Source: a virus. Taken from it: 23,277 nucleotides of DNA. The translations under genes and the position numbers were made by a program. This document shows positions 15,212-20,940 of the stretch, piece after piece. The stretch covers positions 1 to 23,277 of IMG/VR virus record IMGVR_UViG_3300044984_000529; one strand, given 5' to 3'. The notes beneath the pieces are model-generated. The model saw only the letters and a list, made by a program, of their open reading frames with translations. It ran no database searches and was not told the DNA's origin. How positions within the stretch are numbered: the stretch's first letter is position 1; the number at the start of each line of letters is the position of its first letter.

Positions 15212-16375
15212 ATGAAGCTACCTTTATATGTTTTGGATATAGACGAGAATCTTGAGGATGAAACTTCAGTTTTCGCAGTAGGTTTAGTTTTGCAACCTGC
15301 TATTGAAAGGAATTGGCAGACATTTTCGGCTCAAGAACCTATAATCGAACACAAATTCACTGTTGTAGATGAGGAAAAAAGGATTTTAGGAGGCTTTTTA
15401 ATGGCTGCGGAACAACCAATTTACCGCAGAGATGAGGACGGAACGGAATATTACGTCAAATTTACGGCTGAAAGCATCGCAAGAATCGTTAATAAGTTAG
15501 CAAAGAGTGGCAAACCACTAAGTTTTAACCTAAACCATGACGATAATTTGCCCGTTAAAGGGGCTTATTTACTAAGTCATTTTATAATTGATAGCAAATT
15601 AGGGATGAAAACACCTGATGGATTCACTCCTGCACCCGATGGTTCATGGTTTGGCTATGTAAAGATTGAAGATGATGCAGTTTGGGACATGGCTAAGAAG
15701 GGTGATATCAAAGGTTTTAGTGTTGAGGGTTACTTTAATGATAAAAAAGTAGACGAAGCCGAACAAAACGAATACGAAGAATTAAAAAATAAAATAATCA
15801 ATAATATGGAATTTAATAAATTGAAAAAAGTCTTAGGCGAAGACTTGACGAATCAACTTAAGAAAGTTTTTTCTGAAGAAACGCCCGTTGTAGAACCTGC
15901 AATCGAATTGGCAGAAACTAAGCTAATTGACGGCAGTGCAAGTGTTAAAGGAACTATCGCAGTTGGCGAAGCAGTTACTTTAATTATGGCTGACGGTTCA
16001 GAAGTTCCTGCTCCCGATGGTGAACACACTCTTGAAGGTGACATCGTTATCACTGTATCAAACGGAGTTATCGAAGAGGTAAGTACACCTGAAGAGGAAA
16101 GCCCTTTGAATGACGAAGCAATGATGTCTAAGGTAACTGAAGCATTAGAGGCTCAAGCAAATGACTTCAACACTCAGATTGCTGAAATCCACTCAAAGTA
16201 TGCTAAAGAAATCGAAGCGTTAAACGCAAAGACTACCGCTTTATTTAGTGCAGTTGGAATCCTTGCTAAGACCGAAGAAGCAGAACCCGTAAAGGAAGAT
16301 GCAAAGAGAAAATCAGTAAGCGTAGGTGCTTCTCAATTCTCAAGATTAACTGAAATATTAAACAAAATAAAATAA
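15212..16375 (+). CDS. prohead protease (XkdF / Peptidase_S78_2-like) fused to scaffold
   Basis: Residues 1-180 are an XkdF-like serine protease. The opening reads FAVGLVLQPAIERNW (about 21-35) as in Bacteroidota phages. A strand-rich core follows, with NLNHDDNLPVKG (likely catalytic His109) and KKGDIKGFSVEG (likely catalytic Ser170). Residues about 199-387 look like a scaffold: an initial helix (FNKLKKVLGEDL), a small beta domain (about 235-290, with LIMADGSEVPAPDG), a long helical region (about 305-350) and a basic tail. This order is known for phages in which protease and scaffold share one reading frame. Ser and His assignments rest on family pattern. It lies immediately before the capsid gene (6-base gap) and after a 42-base A/T-rich gap with no clear promoter. 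Confidence 0.8.
   Translation: MKLPLYVLDIDENLEDETSVFAVGLVLQPAIERNWQTFSAQEPIIEHKFTVVDEEKRILGGFLMAAEQPIYRRDEDGTEYYVKFTAESIARIVNKLAKSGKPLSFNLNHDDNLPVKGAYLLSHFIIDSKLGMKTPDGFTPAPDGSWFGYVKIEDDAVWDMAKKGDIKGFSVEGYFNDKKVDEAEQNEYEELKNKIINNMEFNKLKKVLGEDLTNQLKKVFSEETPVVEPAIELAETKLIDGSASVKGTIAVGEAVTLIMADGSEVPAPDGEHTLEGDIVITVSNGVIEEVSTPEEESPLNDEAMMSKVTEALEAQANDFNTQIAEIHSKYAKEIEALNAKTTALFSAVGILAKTEEAEPVKEDAKRKSVSVGASQFSRLTEILNKIK
15806..16375 (+). CDS. probable scaffold protein from an internal in-frame start, 189 aa
   Basis: An internal ATG at 15806 (residue 199 of the fused gene) is preceded by a markedly A/T-rich stretch (aaaaaataaaataatcaata), like the leaders of independent genes here and unlike surrounding coding DNA. 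The product would start MEFNKLKKVLGEDL and contain only the scaffold: beta domain, long helix and basic C-terminal part ending LTEILNKIK. Separate expression of scaffold from the 3' end of a protease gene is known in phage lambda (C and Nu3). The internal start is inferred. Confidence 0.45.
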   Translation: MEFNKLKKVLGEDLTNQLKKVFSEETPVVEPAIELAETKLIDGSASVKGTIAVGEAVTLIMADGSEVPAPDGEHTLEGDIVITVSNGVIEEVSTPEEESPLNDEAMMSKVTEALEAQANDFNTQIAEIHSKYAKEIEALNAKTTALFSAVGILAKTEEAEPVKEDAKRKSVSVGASQFSRLTEILNKIK

Positions 16376-16381
16376 AATAAG

Positions 16382-17344
16382 ATGAAACTTAAAAAATTCG
16401 CATACGACACCACTGGATTACCAGCAGTCGTTAATGACCAATCACTTGAACTATTAATCCGTTCTTTCTATGAAGGCAAAACGGGTGCTACTTTCGCCAA
16501 GCAAACGGGTATCAAATCAACTGCTGATTTGCACTACATCACCACTGAATTGTTCTACCAAGCTGACACTGCGTGTGCGTTCAACGCTTCAGGTAAGACT
16601 GGTTTCTCAAAAAGAACTATCACAGTAGGTAAAATCAAAGTTCAGCAAGAGTTTTGCGCAAAAGAGTTAGAGGGATTTTGGACTGAAAGAGCCTTAAGAC
16701 CAGGCACTATGTATGACTATATTGCATTCGAAGCTGACTTCACTAACTTCTTAGTAGGTTTGTTGACTGAAGCGAAAGAAACTGCATTATGGCAGTCTGC
16801 TATTGGTGGTTCAGGTGGTGCTAACTTGACTCAATTCGATGGTTTTAATAAAATCATTTTAGATGCTTCTGCAACTACAATCAACGGTAACCCAAGCGGT
16901 ATCACTACTGGAACTGGTATCACATCTGCTAACGTAGTATCTATATTTGACGGAATATGGGCATTGCTTCCTGCTAAATTGAAAGGTAAATCTGACTTAC
17001 AATTCATGTGTGGTAGCGATACTTTCGACAAATTAATCCTTGCATTGAAAGCTGCTAATTTATTCCACTATGATGGTGTGAACGGTTCTGCTTACCAATC
17101 TCAAGAACTAATCTTGCCAGGCACTGGAATCAAGGTAGTTGCTTTCTTCGGTTTAGACGGAACAAATAGAATCCACTTGGGCAGAACTTCAAACTTCATT
17201 ATCGGAACTGACCTTGAATCTGACGAAGATATGTTCAACATCAGAGAGAACCCAATCAGCTTGACTATGATGCTTGATATTCACTTCAAAGTTGGTACTC
17301 AAGTGAAATTTCCGAATGAAATCGTAACCTTTAAATTAGTTTAA
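16382..17344 (+). CDS. major capsid protein (HK97-fold type)
   Basis: Main shell protein, 320 aa. It has the layout I associate with Bacteroidota phage capsid proteins: MKLKKFAYDTTGLPAVVNDQ at the start, then a region with ITVGKIKVQQEFCAKELEGFW (about 80-100) that would lie near the E-loop and spine helix. A helix FLVGLLTEAKETALWQ (about 123-138) follows. The P-domain region carries SDTFDKLILAL (about 216-226), the strand GIKVVAFFGLDG (about 252-263) and the closing strand block IHFKVGTQVKFPNEIVTF. It follows the protease-scaffold by six bases and precedes the probable tail tube by two. No long N-terminal delta domain is evident, which agrees with a separate scaffold. Assignment is by pattern and position. 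Confidence 0.85.
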   Translation: MKLKKFAYDTTGLPAVVNDQSLELLIRSFYEGKTGATFAKQTGIKSTADLHYITTELFYQADTACAFNASGKTGFSKRTITVGKIKVQQEFCAKELEGFWTERALRPGTMYDYIAFEADFTNFLVGLLTEAKETALWQSAIGGSGGANLTQFDGFNKIILDASATTINGNPSGITTGTGITSANVVSIFDGIWALLPAKLKGKSDLQFMCGSDTFDKLILALKAANLFHYDGVNGSAYQSQELILPGTGIKVVAFFGLDGTNRIHLGRTSNFIIGTDLESDEDMFNIRENPISLTMMLDIHFKVGTQVKFPNEIVTFKLV

Positions 17345-17346
17345 TC

Positions 17347-17862
17347 ATGCCGTGCTTACTATCAACAGGATTCACTCTTGATTGCCGAGATAGTATCGGT
17401 GGAGTGGACGAAGTTTACATCGGAGAATTGGAGTATCTTAATACTACTACTTTCACAACTTCAGCAGGTTTAGTTTCCGCAATGGCGATGACGGGTGGCA
17501 AAAAGTTCTACAAATACGAACTTAGAAGAAACACCGCAGAGGCTAAAGCAGACAACGCAGGTGAAGTTACAAGTGGAAGCGGTTACATCATGCAAAGCGT
17601 AGAGTTTCAACTTGATCGTTTTGATGTTGCTAAACGTAATGAAATAAGAGTACTTGCTCAGAAACCTTTAATGTTTATCGTAAAGGATAAAAACGGTTTG
17701 TTCAGTTTATACGGTTCTGAGAATGGTTTAGACCTATCAACGGGAACGGCAGGAACTGGCAAAGGTGCAAGTGACTTAAATGGTTTTGTTTTGACATTTA
17801 CGGGCGAAGAGAAGACCTATCCTTATGGAATCTCTCAAGCGATTGTTACAACATTAATCTAA
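17347..17862 (+). CDS. probable major tail (tube) protein, 171 aa
   Basis: A beta-rich protein directly after the capsid gene. The opening (MPCLLSTGFTLDCRDSIGGVDEVYIGE) is a recurrent signature in Bacteroidota phages. The central strands (FYKYELRRNTAEA, MQSVEFQLDRFD, RNEIRVLAQKPLMFIVKDKNG) and a C-terminal FVLTFTGEEK fit a tail tube subunit. The size fits the 150-200 aa usual for tube proteins. The gene ends the capsid operon: a strong terminator follows 16 bases after its stop. The role is inferred from position and fold pattern, and a head decoration protein remains possible. Confidence 0.6.
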   Translation: MPCLLSTGFTLDCRDSIGGVDEVYIGELEYLNTTTFTTSAGLVSAMAMTGGKKFYKYELRRNTAEAKADNAGEVTSGSGYIMQSVEFQLDRFDVAKRNEIRVLAQKPLMFIVKDKNGLFSLYGSENGLDLSTGTAGTGKGASDLNGFVLTFTGEEKTYPYGISQAIVTTLI

Positions 17863-17878
17863 TAAATTATAATTAAAG

Positions 17879-17910
17879 AAAGGGAGGCTTAACGGCTTCC
17901 CTTTTTTTTT
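17879..17910 (+). terminator. rho-independent terminator after the capsid/tube genes
   Basis: The stem AAAGGGAGGC (17879-17888) pairs with GCTTCCCTTT (17895-17904), with one G-T pair, around a six-base loop. Nine T follow at 17902-17910. It separates the capsid-tube unit from the portal unit. Confidence 0.88.
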
Positions 17911-17943
17911 GTACTTAAGTTAGTTTTTAATATAATATAAGTA

Positions 17944-18336
17944 ATGATAAGACTAAATTTAGGAAGTAATGTAGTGGTTTTGACTTTGTCTGAAAAGATA
18001 ACTATATCCTCGCCTAACTTCTTGTTTGAATTTATTAATAATCAAACACAAATAAAGTACTATTGTATTTCAGCCGATTTAAGCCTATATCCCGAACGAT
18101 ATAATAAGTTTACAATAGTAGTAAAGACAACAACACCGAGTCCATTAGTAGGCGAGATTCAGATACCTTTAGGCGATGAATACACTTATAACGTCTATGA
18201 GCAAGTGAGTTCAACAAATTTAGTGCCTACTGGTTTAAATGTAGTTGAAAATGGACTAATGACCTACGATAAGATTATAACCTCAAGAGTAGAGCAAGAA
18301 TCTACTTTAACCCGCAAAGCATATGAGCCAAACTAA
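17944..18336 (+). CDS. conserved phage hypothetical protein, 130 aa, beta-rich
   Basis: A small beta-rich protein of a type that recurs in Bacteroidota phage structural regions. It opens MIRLNLGSNVVVLTLSEK, then FLFEFINNQT, a cysteine strand ISADLSLYPERYNKF, a GEIQIPLGDEYTYNVYEQ block, and a closing ENGLMTYDKI. No enzyme motif is present. The function is unknown to me; the setting beside the portal suggests a minor virion or neck component. Its start lies 33 bases after the terminator with an A/T-rich leader containing TATAAT, and its 3' end overlaps the portal gene by 14 bases. Confidence 0.6.
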   Translation: MIRLNLGSNVVVLTLSEKITISSPNFLFEFINNQTQIKYYCISADLSLYPERYNKFTIVVKTTTPSPLVGEIQIPLGDEYTYNVYEQVSSTNLVPTGLNVVENGLMTYDKIITSRVEQESTLTRKAYEPN

Positions 18337-20311
18337 AAATTATTCATTCAGTAAGTTTCCACTTTATGCGAATGAAACACCCATATTTCGCAGACAACCT
18401 AATATGTTGTATGTGCCTTATGGTAAAAATAACGATTATTCAGATTACCTAAGTTATCTTTATAACAATTCGGGAATACATGGAGCGATTATAAAAGGTA
18501 AGGCTACTTATATCTACGGTAAAGGTTTTAAGATTAAAGCCGATTGGGCAGGTGATAAAGTGGCTTTAGAAAAGACTTTAAACTCAATCAACAATTCTCA
18601 AACGGCTGATGAATTAGCGAGAAAGAAAATCTTTGAAAGAACTTTGTATGGTGGGTGTGCTTATCTTATTGAATGGGACGTTTTTGGTGCAATCAAAAGT
18701 GTAAAGCTACAACCATTTAATACGATTAGAACTTGTGTGGACAAGTCAGAGTTTTATATCTCTAAGGAGTGGACAAGAGAACAATCGACTAACGCTAAAT
18801 GGAAACGCTCAAACGGTAAACTCCCTGAAGATACCGTTACTCTTCCTGCTTTCGACCCCTTAAAAAGACAAGGCAAACAAATCCTTTACCTAATAGACGA
18901 TAACCCTGCGAGTGATATTTACCCTTTACCTGAGTACAATAGCGGTGCTACACCTATTGAAACGGACATAGAGTGCAACTTCTTTCAGTTAAATAATGTT
19001 AAGACGGGATTCTCAGCAGGAACTATGGTCACCTTTTTTAATGGAACGGCTATTAATGATGAGGAGCAAGTAGAAATAGAACACGCTTTTAAATCTAAGG
19101 CATCAGGAACGGACAATGCAGGAGAGATTTTATTAAACTTTCAGAATCCAAACACTACACCTCCCGAAATTAGTCCTTTGCGTTCTAATGACCTCGATAA
19201 ACAATACGAACAGTTAAGCAAGGACACAATTAATAAGATTCTTTATTCTCATAGAGTTTCTAATGGTTTACTTTTTGGGATTAAGACTCCAGGCGAATTA
19301 GGTGGCGGTCGGTCAGAGTTTGATTTGTCATGGGAACACTTTTCTAACACCTATGTAAAGCCAAAACAACAAGAAGAAGAAGAGGACATGAACTATATCC
19401 TTAGTCTTTATGGATTCTTAGGCAACCCAGTTGAATTAACTACCTTAGACCCTATCGGAATAGAGTTGACCTCAGACATTATCAGCAGAACAATAGATGC
19501 AGATTCATTTGCTGACATGGTTTATGAAAGATTAGGAATTGAAAAGCCTAACCTTGTAAAGAAAGATGACATCTTAACTATTATCAATTCAAATCCTATT
19601 ATCGCCCCTAAGATTCTTGAAAGTTTAACCACTAACGAAATTAGAAGTTTTATAAATCTTCCTGCGCTTGTCGGTGGCGATGTTTTAAAGTCAAGTTTTG
19701 AAACTCAAGAAGATTTTATACTTAACGAGTTTTTAAAAATAGGCGAGAGTGCTGACAATTACGAAATAGTAAAATCTTGTTTTGTGTATTCGGACTCAGA
19801 CAAGTTCGCAAAGGAAGACGATCAAAAATTATTAGACGAAATCAAAAAGGGCAAGAGTTATAAGATTAGCGACCTTGCTAAAAAATTAAAGATTTCAGAA
19901 AGTGAACTTTACAAATCTTTAGAACGCTTAAATAAGGCTAACATACTACAAGTTAAATACACTGAGGTTAAAGGCGAAATAAGTATAACTCCCGAAGAGA
20001 TACAAGAACCCCCAAGCCAAGAGGTCGGCTTAGAAACAAAGTGGAGATACACGACTAATTTAGAGCCTAAACTTTTAACGGATAAAGACGGCAAAGTTAC
20101 AAGTAGAAAGTTTTGTGTTGATTTAATAACGGCAGACCAATTATACTCAAGAGCACAAATCGATGCAATGCAAAATGTTGCAAGTACAAAAGGTTATAAT
20201 GATGACGTATTCAAATATAAAGGCGGTTGGCAAACTATCAAGGGTACAGTTACTCATATACCAAGTTGTCGCCATTTTTGGGAGTCAGTGTTAGTTAGAA
20301 AGAAAAAATAA
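18323..20311 (+). CDS. portal protein with C-terminal winged-helix and MuF-like extension
   Basis: The portal is the ring through which DNA enters and leaves the head. Residues 1-470 are portal-like: GIHGAIIKGKATYIYGKGFK (51-70), ERTLYGGCAYLIEW (105-118), an internal block LSKDTINKILYSHRVSN (298-314), then LLFGIKTPGELGGGRSEFDLSWEHF (316-340), and an acidic helix (350-354). The rest is unusual. Residues about 503-545 look like a winged helix (KISDLAKKLKISESELYKSL). Residues about 570-662 resemble the C-terminal part of the Mu gpF/minor head family: RKFCVDL (596-602), QLYSRAQIDAM (606-616), a KGGW turn (633-636) and CRHFWE (649-654). The full length of 662 aa exceeds the usual 400-550. The fusion may replace a separate minor head gene. 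It is coupled to the gene upstream by a 14-base overlap. Confidence 0.83.
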   Translation: MSQTKNYSFSKFPLYANETPIFRRQPNMLYVPYGKNNDYSDYLSYLYNNSGIHGAIIKGKATYIYGKGFKIKADWAGDKVALEKTLNSINNSQTADELARKKIFERTLYGGCAYLIEWDVFGAIKSVKLQPFNTIRTCVDKSEFYISKEWTREQSTNAKWKRSNGKLPEDTVTLPAFDPLKRQGKQILYLIDDNPASDIYPLPEYNSGATPIETDIECNFFQLNNVKTGFSAGTMVTFFNGTAINDEEQVEIEHAFKSKASGTDNAGEILLNFQNPNTTPPEISPLRSNDLDKQYEQLSKDTINKILYSHRVSNGLLFGIKTPGELGGGRSEFDLSWEHFSNTYVKPKQQEEEEDMNYILSLYGFLGNPVELTTLDPIGIELTSDIISRTIDADSFADMVYERLGIEKPNLVKKDDILTIINSNPIIAPKILESLTTNEIRSFINLPALVGGDVLKSSFETQEDFILNEFLKIGESADNYEIVKSCFVYSDSDKFAKEDDQKLLDEIKKGKSYKISDLAKKLKISESELYKSLERLNKANILQVKYTEVKGEISITPEEIQEPPSQEVGLETKWRYTTNLEPKLLTDKDGKVTSRKFCVDLITADQLYSRAQIDAMQNVASTKGYNDDVFKYKGGWQTIKGTVTHIPSCRHFWESVLVRKKK

Positions 20312-20312
20312 A

Positions 20313-20879
20313 ATGAGTTTAAAACCACTTTTCGTAAGCACCGCCACCATTAAAAAATATGGTGTAATAGAGAATAACGTAGACGATAAATTAATCGCAC
20401 AAACTATTATTATGGTGCAAGATTTACAACTGCAACAAATCTTAGGCAGTGACCTTTATAACGAGATAGCCGATCAAATCAACGCATCAACTTTAACGGC
20501 TTTAAATCAAACTTTGTTAGATGACTATATCAGAGATTTTATTATCAATGCTACAATCGCTGACGGGGCAATTATATTTAATTACCGATTCTCAAATAAA
20601 GGAGTAGTAACTCAAAATAGCGACAACCAACAACCAGTAAGCCAAAGAGAATTAGAATTGATAGAACAAAAATGGGGACGTATGGCTGAGTTTTACGGCA
20701 AAAGGTTGTCAGGTTATCTAAGCGAATATAACACCTCATACCCTTTGTGGATGTCAGGCAATAACAACGCTCAAGACATTCAATCAAGAGAATTAGGATA
20801 TAACACTGGAATTTATTTAGGACGCTCAAGAAGAAAAAACAATGAACGAAAATACTACCCCTACTGTAAAGATTGCTAA
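20313..20879 (+). CDS. head-tail connector (DUF6712-type)
   Basis: Likely ring protein attached beneath the portal. It has the pattern of the DUF6712 connector family of Bacteroidota phages: IKKYGVIENNVDDKLIAQTIIMVQDLQLQQILGSDLY in the first 50 residues, then LLDDYIRDFIINATIADG and FNYRFSNKGVV (about 90-100). The C-terminal half has a long helix (QRELELIEQKWGRMAEFYG) and a polar tail rich in Asn, Arg, Tyr and Cys. Position directly after the portal (one-base gap) supports the role. Its last 38 bases overlap a 32-residue gene in another frame. Confidence 0.75.
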   Translation: MSLKPLFVSTATIKKYGVIENNVDDKLIAQTIIMVQDLQLQQILGSDLYNEIADQINASTLTALNQTLLDDYIRDFIINATIADGAIIFNYRFSNKGVVTQNSDNQQPVSQRELELIEQKWGRMAEFYGKRLSGYLSEYNTSYPLWMSGNNNAQDIQSRELGYNTGIYLGRSRRKNNERKYYPYCKDC

Positions 20880-20940
20880 TAAGAAAATCACTAAAAAGAA
20901 TCTTCAGAAATTGATGGTTTACATTGAAAAGAAAAAATGA
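20842..20940 (+). CDS. basic microprotein, 32 aa
   Basis: ATG 20842 opens a 32-codon frame ending with TGA 20938-20940, and the next gene starts inside that stop (ATGA at 20937). The protein is very basic: after MNENTTPTVK it has repeated Lys, and it ends YIEKKK. It overlaps the end of the connector gene and fills what would otherwise be a 57-base gap, so coupled translation is plausible. Function unknown. It could also be a non-coding spacer. Confidence 0.45.
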   Translation: MNENTTPTVKIANKKITKKNLQKLMVYIEKKK

